The notes below the pieces were generated by a model. That model was given only the letters and a program-made list of their open reading frames with translations, was not told the DNA's origin and did no database searches. Of a stretch of 64,000 bases of DNA, positions 29,701 through 43,000 are shown one piece after another. How positions within the stretch are numbered: position 1 is the first letter of the stretch; each line of letters starts with the position of its first letter. A program made the position numbers and the translations under genes. The stretch is from Glossina fuscipes (Eukaryota; Arthropoda; Insecta; Diptera; Glossinidae), in assembly GCF_014805625.2 (NCBI RefSeq), contig NW_023998464.1:6666541-6730540 (forward strand), in the 5' to 3' direction.

Positions 29701-32700
29701 ATTTTCGTTCTGGGCTCGGAACGTTATTACGAAATTGTCACGATCTCAATGATTTACATCCGATATAATACAAACGAAATGTCGAACGAGGATCGATAAT
29801 ATTTGTCGTGACAACACGAAGATATAATGGAAGCCGACGGCGAGCCTGCATCATTAACAAGAGCGGATGTTAGCAAGTTTAAAAAATTGCCAAATTCAAA
29901 AAAAATGAAAGCTTCTAAAAACGAACTCTCTACGATTAGTGCAAATTCAACGGAAATTGTGAAAGGCGACAAAGGTGTTAAAGCCGTTCAATTAAAGATC
30001 AACAAACTAAATAAAGGAGGCGTGGAAAAAGTTTCGAAATTTAATTTGAATATAGAGGAAACCCCAGGCGTCAACGGCGGCGACGATGTTGAACAGACCA
30101 CCGGAGAAATTTATGAAAAAGCAAATAAAAAGGGTTCTCGCAAGCGGAATCAAGCTTCCCAAGTCGAAGAAGACGTACAGCTTGAAGACGCCGTCGAAAA
30201 ACCTGCAACTGTCAGAGGTAAAATGCTTTAATATGTATAAAGTTTCCTTCAACCGTAGGTTTTCTTCTCTTTATTCATAAACATCTTGCAGTTTCCAGAT
30301 CTAAAAAAGCTGCAATGGCGGTTCCTTCTAATCATGAAATTCCACAAAGCCCGTCTCCTAAAAAACGAAACGAAGTTCGAAGAAAATTCTTGAAGAAAAT
30401 AAAACTTCTGAGAGCACACAGGGAATTGCAGACCAGCAGAGAGAAATAGCGGAAAAACCCACTAATACTAAGCGTTCAAGAAATCCCAGCGTTCTTGAAA
30501 ATACGGCAAACGAAGAAGGACGTGAAAACATTTCCAAAAGTAAGAATTTTTTATTCACTTTTATTCTTCACATTCACTGGCAATATCACATTTCTCAGTC
30601 TGTTTGCAATATCTATTAAATATAGATTTATTCATATATGTACATAGAGAGCTGAAGACTTCACTTCTGGAAAGGGACTTAACTGGTCCAAAATGGTAAG
30701 ACGTTCAAGACGTCTTTTGATATATTTTAGCTAGTAGCTTGCTTCTTATGCCTATACTAAAGCGTAATCCCTTTTCTCCTTCTTTTAAATAAAAGAAAAT
30801 AGAAGTGAGTAGAATATGGAATTTAAGAAGTAATGTGTGGAAATAATAATAACAAGCAAAGTGATTACGTGCAAAATACTGACCACTTTAAAACAGTCAA
30901 TATCTAAAATTTATATATTTTATAAGGGATGCATGTAGCTTTTGCATTATAGTTGGTGCGACAAAAAATAAGAACTCCCTAAATTTCTTATAAACATTTA
31001 TTGGTACCGAAGAGGGAAGATGTTTTAACTGATTGGCATACAATTATCAAATTTTTTAATATAGAACGTGTTCAAAGTTCACTTTATTCTCACGCAATTG
31101 CTAGAAGAGCCTATTTATTAATTACTGCTTTTGAGAATGCCACATGGATTAGCAAGAAAAAAGAAGAGTAATTTTTCAATATTTTTACTTTATTCGAAAA
31201 ATATAAAAAGGCCATAAGTGAAGAAAAGATTTCGATTGATCCTAGAAAGCAAAGACCTCTCGTAAGAAGACCATGGGCGAAACAGAAAATATTCCAAAAA
31301 ACTTCTCAAGATGAAGTTGCTGAAGAGAAAAAAGGTAAATATGATATATATAATAACATAGCAATTAACCAATCTTAGTCAACGAAAGCAATGTTTGAAA
31401 TAAAGTGCAGTGTTAATCGAATTGCGAAATAGTTCAATTGCTCCTTCACATTAATCAATTGAATTTCTAACATGACTGTGTATATGATTTTTTTCTTTTT
31501 TTTTCTGGAAATCTTTAAAGTTCAATTTTTTCCGCTTATGAAAGAGTTTAATTGCTATTTGTATATCCTGCGCTATTTAGGCCCAACGGTATGTTAAGTT
31601 TTTGCGGATCACTCAGAAGGGCTTGAGAGAGACCCACCTTTACGTTCGATCCAGAATGGGATTCCAAACGGATCCAAACCGGTCGGTCTGTCTGATGTCT
31701 GTCATAAGACGTGCGTTCAAACTACAAGTCGCAATTTTCGAAACGTTTTGTAGAAATTTAACGTGTTTTGGCCCAAATCCAAATGCTATCGAAAATGGAC
31801 TGAACCGGAATATTTTATACAGCCACATTCCGTAGAAAGCCTAATTTTTAGAAGAGTATAAAGTCATAGGATGTTTAATAGTCGGCTGTGGTCCGCTATA
31901 GTCTTTTTACTCATTTACCTTAGCTTTTTAATGCTAATCCTGCCTCGATCCCAATTAGATCCTTTCGATATTCGGCTGGTTATAAAAATATATAAAATAT
32001 ATTTCTAAGATGTCTTATCTCATTTATATGCGGGAATACATGCATAATTTCAGAGAAATATTAGTTTGGGAAAAAAGAAATCCATTATTTTTTCGGTAGA
32101 TGGCTGCACTGATAGATTTCTCGTAAAGTATCGATCAAACAATTTCCGATACTGTACATTTACATACTGTACATTTCGCAGTAAAAAAAATTCTTTTGCT
32201 GTTTTTTGTTTGGTGCATTCAGTTGTGAGTTACAGCGTGTTAAAAATGGAAGTGAACAAAGAGAAAATTCGGTACATTTTACAGTTTTTCTTTGACAAAG
32301 GCGAAAATGCAAGCCAGGCGGCTAAAATTGTGAATGGTGTTTATGGTTCCGCTACTGTAACAGCCAATTATGTGCAATTTTGGTTTCGTAGATTGACCAG
32401 AAACGGCCAGAATTGGCCAAAAGGAGAGGTGTCGTGTTCCACCAGGACAACGCTAGGCCACACACATCTACAGCGACTCGCCAGAAACTTAGGGAGCTTG
32501 GTTGGGAAGTTTTAATGCATCCGCCATACAAATCGGACAATCCGAAGCATGTTAAATAAAGTCCTGAAGTTCATATAAAAATAATGATTTCTTTTTCCCC
32601 AAACTAATATATAGAAAAAACTTGTGAACGTATATCCTAATATCGTTCTTACTTAAATGCCATATTTTTAGAATTAAAGTTTATTATACCCTCCGTCGAA

Positions 32701-35700
32701 GGCAAGGAATGAAAAGAATAAGGGATTTTAGAGACATATAAAGCATTTATATGTTTGATGTTTATAAAATTCTGAATTGATATGACCCTCTCTGCCCTTT
32801 GTTCTTTGTCTGTGCGAGCCTGTGTTCTTGCCTCGCTGGCAAGAAATAATATATCAGCAACTAGTTTTGTAAAAGCATCCACGCGATGGCTACTATTGAA
32901 AATAAACCCATTCGGCGGAAGAACGCTGAAAGCACATCTGCGTTCAAAAGCAAAATAAAATTGGTTTTTTTTCATTGACGTACAAGAGGTAAGCGACAAT
33001 GATGGAAACCTCCACGTACATTTTATCCTGCAGATAAAATAGTCGGCCATGCCCACTCTTTCTTTGAAAATAAGGCTATTAAACGTTGTTGGTAGAAGAC
33101 TATATTAAATTTGTCCGGATATACACAATAAGCAGAAAGACTTCAGATAGTCTATTCGTCTGTTTGCGGCCATTTCCGATATAACGGCTTATTTTGAAAA
33201 GTCTTTATGGAAAACCGTATAATGATGTGGATGGTGTAGAGTATTTTTACGCGTTTATAAATCGTATTCAGGGGACGGGCAAGTCTTAGCCGACTCGATT
33301 TTGTTTTTAAAACGCACTCAATACTATAGAGCACAAAATTTAATTTTTTCAATTTTTTTATCACTCGCAAGACTAAAGAGGCTGGACGTAAATGCTCGCT
33401 AACATTCGACTATAATTCCCTTACATGAATCAATTTTTACTTACTCGTAATCTGAAATTCATTTGTAAATGTCTCTTTTATATAAAATTTAATTTCAGAA
33501 GAAGAGACCGCGCCAGGCAAAAAAGGAACAGCGAGTAGTCGTAGTCGTAAACGTGCCGCGCCGTCCGATAAGAAAGTCTTATCCGTTGTTGAAGAAGATG
33601 TCGATGGAGATAGCAATTTGAATGAGGACGAATCAAATGGCTCTAAACATAAGTCGGGTTTGACGTGCGGCGCGTAACTGAAAAAAATGTTAATTTCGTG
33701 TTTTCCAGCCAACAAGAAAAAAAGACGATCACCTCTACTGTAACGCCTCTAAATAGCACTTCCACAACTTATAATAAAGTCGATTTCGAATTACCGCAGA
33801 TGGATGCAAAGGATGAACGCATTGCTTGCAGATATAATTTGAAAATTTCAAGTTGGAATGTGTCCGGTGAAAGAGCTTGGTTGAAAAAAGATGGCTTAAC
33901 ATTTTTAAAATACGAGGAACCGGATATATTTTATATGCAAGAAATTAAATGCACTATTGATCAATTGCCAGAAGAGTTGGAACGCATACTCGGTTACCAT
34001 CCATATTGGTTATGTAAACGGGTGGTTATGCCGGTGTCGCCATTTATTCAAAAATTATGCCTATCAATGTGGAATATGGCATTGGTAACGACGAATTTGA
34101 TGGTAGCCAACATGACAAAAACAGCAAGGCATGAAAGAAAATGCAATATTTCAGTCGTGATTTATTTAAAGTGATGTAAAGAAGAGCACACATATCCTAC
34201 GTAGCAAAATTTTTAGTGCTTTTTGTTTATTTTCTTATTCTCAATAATTTGTATAAAAATTGCCAACATCCGAGAGTAAGCGTCCATATTTGTTTACACT
34301 TCTCAATAATTGAAAATGTATTTGAAAATTGAATTGAAAATGTGTCTGAAAATTGAAAAGTAAACATTTTTAATATTTGATGCTGAAAAGTGGTCAACAA
34401 TCGTAATTCCAACCATTCCATATTAAGAATCGTTAACTTCACGCGCAAATTAAGGTTTTTCAAATTTTTTCATTTTTATCATGTCGCAAAGCAAGCGGAC
34501 AAATTTGAAAATTAAATTGAATATTTCCGAAGGTGTTGATGTGGCTGAGAATCCCGGTAAATTAATTAGTTAATTGCAGAACATCTAACTATAAACATCG
34601 TAATACGGATGAATAAATTCAATATTTAATATTTTCAAATTTTTTTGATAGTTAATTGAAACGCTCATAATTGCATTTTGAAATTTTATTACTTTCGTTG
34701 TTGAATTTGAAGAAATTTTCTGTCGAATTCCAGATCGAAAGCATATTAAATCTTATTAAACAGTTTTAAACAGTCTTAAACAGTTGTAAACAGTTGTAAA
34801 CACTTTGAAAACATAGCGAGCTTCCAGATCGAAAGCTTATAAATTCCAGATCATAGGTAGTGATTATTAGTTGTTGTTGTCAGTCGCGTTGGTGTTGCTA
34901 TTTTGAACTCTTTTTTTATTTTTTTTTTTTGTTTTTTTCACTGCAATTAAGCTACTCCTGTCTCATGACAATTTAATGCTTTGAATATATTTTGTTTACA
35001 TCGCCACCATATTCATTAGTGTCTCAAGTAACAGATTTGATTTAACTTTTTTTTTAAATGACGGAATTTTAAGAAACAAAATATATGGGTCTTCTGGGCA
35101 TATAGCAGAAGTAGCAACAAAATTCGTTTATATCTAAAATTAGCTCTTCGCCCTAGATGGTAAGATGAACTGAGAAACGCCAAGTTTTACTCTAATTTGA
35201 TACATGATGTATTACGTGTGTGCGGACAGAACTGTTGAAGTTAGATCCACCTATTATTATAACGATCGGTTCAGAATAGATCTTTAAATATACCGCTTTT
35301 GCTTGTAGAGCACGCAACGTTTTTGGTATTTGGATGAAATTTCCTACGTTACCATTTCTTAGTCTTGGACGTGAATCCTATTCAAAATTGATTGGATTGC
35401 AGCTTCAATATAGAAAGCGGTGTAATCTTTAATATTTCGCAGTGACAATCGGTCCATACTAATTGTTTGACATAAAAATGAACTGGACAAGATGTGGATT
35501 ATATAGGTTTATTTTATGCATCCTACCTACCTCGTGTAAGGGTCTTGACGTGTGGGGTTTAGTAACAGTTTCAGTTTTAAGCTTGCTGACAACCTTGCAA
35601 AAAATATTTAGAGAATGTAAAAGGTCGGTAAGCTTGAGTTGGTTGATAGAAACGAAGCAGAAAGCAATTAATAAATTTTTTAAAGTGAAAATTTTTCCTT

Positions 35701-38700
35701 TTTCCGAATTGTTTGATGTGCTAAGCAAGTAAGAGAAATGTATACAACAAAAGCAAGCAGACTATGGGAATTCGAACTAGGAAGGATAAAATCTCGGTCC
35801 AGACAGGTTTAAAATTAGAAGTACTATTGAAAAGCTCTTTTAACCAAGCGCCTTTCTAAATATTTTATAAACAATAACGATTTGGAAAACATCAGGAAAT
35901 GTTTTAGCAACTTTTCATATAAACTTTAAATGCAAACTTTATTGAGGAAAACGAACACATTGCTTTACCATCTGCAACAATGTAAAAAGGGCGAGAACTT
36001 TGAATTGCTTCTCAAACGGATGTTGAGCTGCTATTTAACTAACTACCGCCACGGTATACTATAAATACGAATAAATCTGGATGTGGCCGTTCTTGTTCTT
36101 TGCATTGTGCCGAAAGAAATTTCCTTGAAATATATTAAAATTGCTAGGCATCACAACAGCTTAGACAAACGTACTTTCAAATAAGAGCTTACAAGAGCAT
36201 AGAGTCAGATTAAGGAAAGAAAATGAGAAGGAGAAGACGAAAGAGAAAAAGGAGATTTAGAAATAGTAAAAGCAATTGAAAGCAAACCACCTAAGAAGAA
36301 AGTTTTACGTTTAGAATCGAATTTGAAGAGGCATTATTGTGCAGTCTTCGCTGTTCAATTTAATTCGATACCTACGGCATTTGACCATTGAAACAGCGAT
36401 ACATAATAGAGATTTTTTTGCTTTATGGCAAATCAAGAATAAGGAAGACAATGCTTGACTACAAACCGAAGCACAACCCAAAATCAGGTTTACCAGAACA
36501 ATTTCTAGTAATCGACATTGCGCAGTCACTCTTTCACTTATTCCTATGTGAACACGCACGAAAAAACTTAATTAGGTAATTGGCTCAAGACACAAAACAC
36601 AAGGCGGCTATTGTGAAACATAAACGAATAAGTTCGCATAGTCTTTCGCATCTAAGATCCAACGCAGGCATGGACACAAACATATATAATCTTATGTGTA
36701 CCCTGTTTGGGCACAAAAAAAAGAAGAAGTTTTAGATAATATTGATATACGAGCGGCTGGAAAATATATACAACCCCTGCTTTGTTTGCCTTCTAATGCC
36801 ATATGCTTTCAAGAGGTTTAAAAACCAGACTTGAAACGATAGTGCAATTGTATGCTGGGGAGTTTGAGTAAAATTAATGGTTTGCATCAATTCATTCATT
36901 GCTTTAAAACATGCAACACGTGAGATACATATATACATAAACATATATACACAAAAAAAAAAAAACACCAGAAAGCTAGAAGAAATCTTTCTTTCTTTTT
37001 TGTTGTTCTTTTTCTCTTTTTTGCCAACAAGTCTGCTTGATTCGTAGAACGTGTTTTTCAAACGTGCAACAGCAGCAATAGCACCACAGATGTAACTAAA
37101 AGACAAGTTAAATATGCTAACTGCCAGATAGACTGGTGGCTTGTATACAATAGATGCGAGCATATATATCTTTTAAATCTTGAAAACCGGCGCAATATAA
37201 TGTGTGAGATTTCAGGGGCGCAAAAGCGGGCAACTTGTCTATTTGGCAGTTTTCCATTAACAGCTTTTAAATGCAAAGCACATCATGCCAGAACGAATTG
37301 GAGAAAACCAGAAAGAAACTGTTACCTGAACTCATAACTTGTCTTAAATAAGAATACTGCTAAAGCTACACTCAACTCAAGCAAGCTCTTGAATGATCGA
37401 ACAATTTCTTGGCATAACATGCACAAAAACGTTTATGCAAACATGACTATTACATATTACATGTAGCGGGGTAAAAGGATAGGTATTAGATAAAAGTACC
37501 GCTAAGACGTTACGTACTCTTAATGATGCTTTTCTTTTCATCAGTTGCTTTATGTTGCTATATGAGGTCAGATTGACTATGATTTAATTCTTTCGCTCAT
37601 GAAATGCAAAAGTTAAAGAATTAGAAAAAAAAAGAAAAAACGAGAAAAAGGTTTTCTTCTTCTTTCTGAGGGTATTCCTCACAGTACTTCATTTTCCATA
37701 ATTCAACAAAATATTTCCAAATATTTATATGTATTTTGACATCCCCAAGACACATATAACCTTCTTAGTTCATTCATTACTTAATAAAAATGTTTTTTTA
37801 ATATGGATTAAGGCGGGTCATAATTAGTTGTATGAGATGTCATAAAATTTAAAATTCCGAATAAATCAGGAGTAATTTTTGTAATTCTTCTGACTTCGGT
37901 TTTTATGTAAAGTATCAGAACTAAATTCTTATCCACGCTATTTGAGCATAAAAATTTTAATATCTCAAGACATTTTATTTTACGAGAACTTTTGCTGCGC
38001 CCTACTATTTATGAGCTGTTTAAGGCGTTTCGCACAGCCTATAAAATATTTAACACTTACTGTCAGTTGCTTGATTTTTCGGACCGGTCTGCTAACATAA
38101 TGAAAAGCATTATATTGCGTAAATAATTACAGCACTTTTCCACAATTTTGTGAAGATGAATATATGTCGGGTCATAAGAATTTTTGTTATATATATATAT
38201 TTACAGTTTTCTAATAGACGGCTTTAGCGATATGCGGTGAAAATAAAAAGAGGTACACGTCATACAATAAGCTAAGGCATTCATCAACCTAACTCCGTCG
38301 AAACATTGGTCGGCTTCAGTTCACATCGTTACCTTATTCTCAATTGAAAAATAGATTAATAATCCCAACAATTTGACATAAATATATATGTACTTCGAAA
38401 TTTAGAATATACAGATCGATATTTTCGATCTCTCATCATGTTTTTACATACGTCCTAAGGAACGAGCCTTCGGATAACTAAAAACTACTTTTATGCATGG
38501 ATACGGTTGACGAGTAGTAAAATCTTTGACAAGAAAATGAAGCTTGCCAAATTTCGACCACGTCAAGTCACGTTTTGAATCAGTCCGTGTTTGAGGATTC
38601 TCATGAAAGGTATGTCCTTACATAGAAATAGAAAAAATTATTATAATAAATGAGGAATTGCCGCAGTGTGGTGAGGTGCTTAGTGATTTTGGTTTTGCCC

Positions 38701-40066
38701 AAATATAATATCTTTATTTGCTTCTATATTAGATGCAGTTCTGCTAAGCACACGGACAGACGGACCGATATATTGAAATTGGTGCAATAAAAATTCCCTA
38801 TTTATTAGAAGCTTTAGCACAAGAGATGTAGAATGTAAAGAGAGAATTACTTCTTGAGGTAAAACTATACGATGTAATTGGAAAAGCCTTAGCAACGAGC
38901 ATATCGAGTTTTGTCAAAAAATATCCGTTTCGTTTCCCATACTTATTCCGTCTCCTTTAATTTCCTTCATTTAAACATCTTTCAGTACATTACATATCCT
39001 TCCCGGCAGTTGAAACAGTGCAGAGAAAACACTTATTAGACACCAATTGGACTTCGCCAAGGATTTTACTTTCGTTTCTTCAATCGTTGAAGAACATTTG
39101 AACGCCTTTTTGCATTTGGAGAATGGGAAAGAAGCATTAGTAGGAACTATGGACAATTCTGAACAATTTGCCGATTTTACATATATTGTTATTGCGCTTT
39201 TAAGATTTAAAATGTAAATAAACACAGCTTTGTTTAGCTCGTGGCAGCTTTTATAATCCACCTCTTAGTAACCAACCGCTTTCCAACTTTCTCTTGCCAT
39301 AGCAATATGTCTGGGGCCAATTCTCTTCCTACGAAGCGCAACTCCAATATTAAGGGCACGCAATTTGAAAATTTTTTTTTCTTTTCCAAGTTTTCGATTA
39401 ATATGCGGTACATGAAAATTATTTTCTCATTATCAAGAGCTTAAAGAATTTTTAAATTCTTAAACTCTATTTGGCTATCAGCGACCAAAGTTGACAAAAG
39501 CCATAGAAAAGTAAATGGATTCGTCTTTTTTCCTTTCTTCGCATGTGGAAGAGCAAACTATGAGGGCTGTGTCAATATCATGGAAAATGGAAAGGAAGAC
39601 GTCTGGTCTTTAAGCATTATTTCTTGTTGAATTGACATTTAGCACACTGATCATCGTCCATGCGTCAAGTCTCGTGGAATTAAGCCTTCACATTGCCATT
39701 CCAGACAAAACGTCCGTCTGACAGCGTCTCCTCATTTAACCACATCTGACTGTCTCTGCGGTTGTTGTAGACTTAAAATCTTTAAACAGACATCTGAAAG
39801 TATACGAAAACTGGTTTAGATTTCCTTGACCGAGCTGAGAAAATCGTCTAAAGTTGTGTTAATCGGTAAAGCATTGATCTTGATACTAGCCGATACGCAA
39901 ATGCTTGCCATAACCTCTCTCCACCTTATTAATGTCATTAAAACATGGGCACATCGTTTTTGCTTTATCTAGAAGTAATTTTTTTTTTTTGTACAGTTCC
40001 TCTTGGTGGAATGGAAGAGGGTTTAATAGGGGAAAACAAGTGAAACCGTCAGGAGCAATACGATAT

Positions 40067-40097
<31 letters not shown>

Positions 40098-43000
40098 TTC
40101 CACTTATACAAGAAACTCAACTAAAACAAAATAGCAGTCGAGTTCAATTGACTCTTAAGTAAATCTTAAAATTATTTAATAATAAAACTTAGTATAAGTA
40201 CAATAAAACAAATAAGGAGGAAAAAAAAAGAAAAAAAAAAAAAAAGCATGTACACAATTAGCATAGAGCCACACCCACAACCGATACAGGACCAAATTGC
40301 AAGTGAACCCCTAAGCCATCGCAAACATGCATAAGCTTGGCAACCGATAATTGTTAACAACAAATTAATTTTCGACTCATAATGAGAAAATCTAAGGTTA
40401 AATCAGTTTAAGTACGACATAGGTAAATCGCGCTTGTTGAGCAAAATTGCTTTAATGGACTTTAATGAGTCCGTTACTGAGAATAGATGATAGACATCAT
40501 TTAGGTTCTTGCAAACAACTCTGAGCGGGTTAAACAGTTCAAAGTTATATTTGCATTGACTAAGCTTTATCAACATAAAGTGCCTAGAGAAGCGGTTAGG
40601 GACATTAAAGCAAATCTCACGAAGTAATGCGGGCGAATCAATTGCACCATTTATTAATTTGATTAGGAAGGAAACCCCAAGAACAAATCTACGTTTCTCG
40701 AGTGACGGTAAGGATAACAGAAGCAACCTATTTTCATAGGGTGGAAGAGGGGAAATCGGGTCCCAACCCAAATTCCTAAGGGCAAACAGCAAGAATTGCT
40801 TTTGTATAGGTTCAATTGAACCTACGTAGCATCTATATGAAGGAGACCACACAACAGAGGCATACTCAAGAATAGGTCTAACCAAACACGTGTAAAGCCT
40901 TTTAGTAATATAAGGATCATCAAGCTCTTTGGACCACCTCTTTATAAAACCAAGAGTGGACCTAGCTTTGCTTAACGAGGACTCAATATGCAAATTGAAA
41001 CGTAACCTATAATCGAATAGAACGCCTAAATCTATGAACGAATCGACGTCTTCCAACCTGTGCGAATCAATGAAGTATTGGGTACTAAACGACTTCCTTC
41101 TTAAGAAAGAAAGCTTCTTACATTTATTTAGATTTAGCTTCAGAAGATTGAGGGAGCACCATGCAACCAAATTGTTCAAATCACTTTGAAGATGATGTGA
41201 TTGCGATTCTACGGAAAAAGAAGTAAACAGTTTCACATCATCAGCATACATTAAAATCTTACTGAATTTAATCGCGAACGGCAAATCATTGATGTAAAGA
41301 TTAAATAAAATAGGTCCCAAGTGGCTACCTTGAGGTACGCCAGACGTCACGGGAAATTCATCCGAGGTAATGAGATTAAACAAAACCCTGAATGATCTAC
41401 CATACAGATAAGAGCTTAACCATTCAACTAAGAAGAGAGGAAAGCCAGAGGTCTGGATTTTAAATCTAAGAAGTCTATGATTAACCATATCAAACGCCTT
41501 GCTAAAGTCGGTGTAAATGACATCAGTGCGAGAACCACTAGAAAAAGCCTTGAAAACATGAGAAGTAAACTCCAACAGATTGGTCACCGTAGATCTTCCC
41601 TTTCGAAAACCATGCTGGAAAGGAGAAATATACAATTTCATGGAAAAGGCTATATGCTGAGCCACAATTCGCTCGAACAGTTTAGGTAAGACACTCAACT
41701 TGGCGATGCCTCTGTAGTTCTCTACAAGTTGCCTACTACCACTTTTGTGAATAGGAATAAGGAAAGAAGTCTTCCAACACAAAGGGAAAACACCTAAATT
41801 CAAAGACTTATTAAAAATCTTTGAGATAACATCACAAAGCTCGCCAGCACAAGATATAAGTACACATGAGGGGATGCCATCGGGTCCAGGCGAACAATTA
41901 TATTTCAGAGAGTTCAATCCTTCAAAAACGTCATTTTCCGATATAACAAAGTTAGGAATTGAAACCGAATTAGAAATCGAATATGGATAATTTTCCGATA
42001 AATCAAAATTGGCAGTTGAAAAGTTCTGTCGGAAGTATTCCGCAAAGAGATTTGAGGATTCAAAATCATCCGAGGACTCGGAGCCATCAAAAGACACAAA
42101 CGACGGATTTATGGAGATTTTTCTTTTGGAATTAACGAACTTAAAAAAGTATTTAGGGTTAGAAAACAAGGAGGATTTAACAAACTGAAGGTATCTGCAG
42201 TAGTATTGGCGGTTGAGGGAATTAAATTTATGCCTTGCAAGAGAGTAAGCGAAATAGTCGAAAGAAGAACCACTTTTCGAAAATTTTTTGAACAACTTGT
42301 TTTTCCTATTCTTGTAGTATTTAATTGTCTTATTAAACCACGGGGGATCCTTACTTCGAGTACGGGACTGCTTGATCGGAACGGATGCAGAAATAGCTTG
42401 ATTTAATACATTGTAGAACGACGACAGTAAGCTATCAATGCTTCCCTCAGAGAAATCGAGCACAAAATGAGAAAGATGTGATTTTAGTATGGAAACATTG
42501 ATTTTATGGAAATCATAACGTTGATATGAAAAATTTGAATTTGGAACGTTATAGAGGTTCAGCGAACTAACATACTTGTAATGAAAGGAAACACCCAATG
42601 CTGGATGATATGGATCCTCAGGTAAACTAAACGGAAAACAACGATTAACGCAAACCTCAGGAAAATTTGCAAAGCAGAGATCAAGAAATCTCCCATTACA
42701 ATTAGGGGTACCATTGTATTGAACTAAATTATTATCAAATAATTCATTGAAGAACACAACGGCTTTATCAGATGTTGAGGAAGGAATCAAACAGCCAGAT
42801 ATGCACAAATGTTTGTATCTTGAAGAGACTGATAGAGCTGACGCCGAATCTATATATATTCGTACATATTTTAGGTAAAAATTATAAAATTCTAAGAGAG
42901 CATTTCCGAAATCAACCCGCAAGGTAAGAACAAATGAGTATAAATACAATAAAGTATAAATAAAAATTTTCAGGTGGAATTGCGCGTGTTATGACATCCG

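Larger units (their letters stand above)
29827..34174 (+). pseudogene. Rrp1-like AP endonuclease pseudogene (multi-exon, 3'-truncated)
   Basis: Rrp1 is the fly ExoIII/APE1-type AP endonuclease of base excision repair, with a long Lys/Ser-rich N-terminal region before the EEP nuclease domain. Exon-like pieces: 29827-30217 (from ATG), 30292-30539, about 31170-31334, 33499-33657, and 33709 on. Introns of 74 and 51 nt have clean GT-AG ends. The first pieces are Lys/Glu/Ser-rich. The last contains the start of the nuclease domain: [51 protein letters not shown]. Then a frameshift at about 34018 gives [20 protein letters not shown] in another frame, with a return at about 34100. Further frameshifts lie at an A-run (30360-30365) and at about 33735. 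After about 34174 nothing of the domain is found. The catalytic Tyr, the Asp/Asn pair and the terminal SDH are therefore absent. A mariner insert lies in one intron. The order of domains makes the identity firm; the third piece (no clear acceptor) is the least sure. Confidence 0.85.

Noticed and set aside
32649..33056. 135-codon minus-strand frame
   Set aside because: It covers repeat-like DNA with typical repeat ends and no recognisable protein motif.
36732..37163. 143-codon minus-strand frame
   Set aside because: Low-complexity Lys/Phe runs from poly-A/T tracts; no domain, splice or promoter support.
39840..39900. Second tRNA-like stretch (GTTAATCGGTAAAGCATTGATC)
   Set aside because: No convincing box B or anticodon arm pairing.
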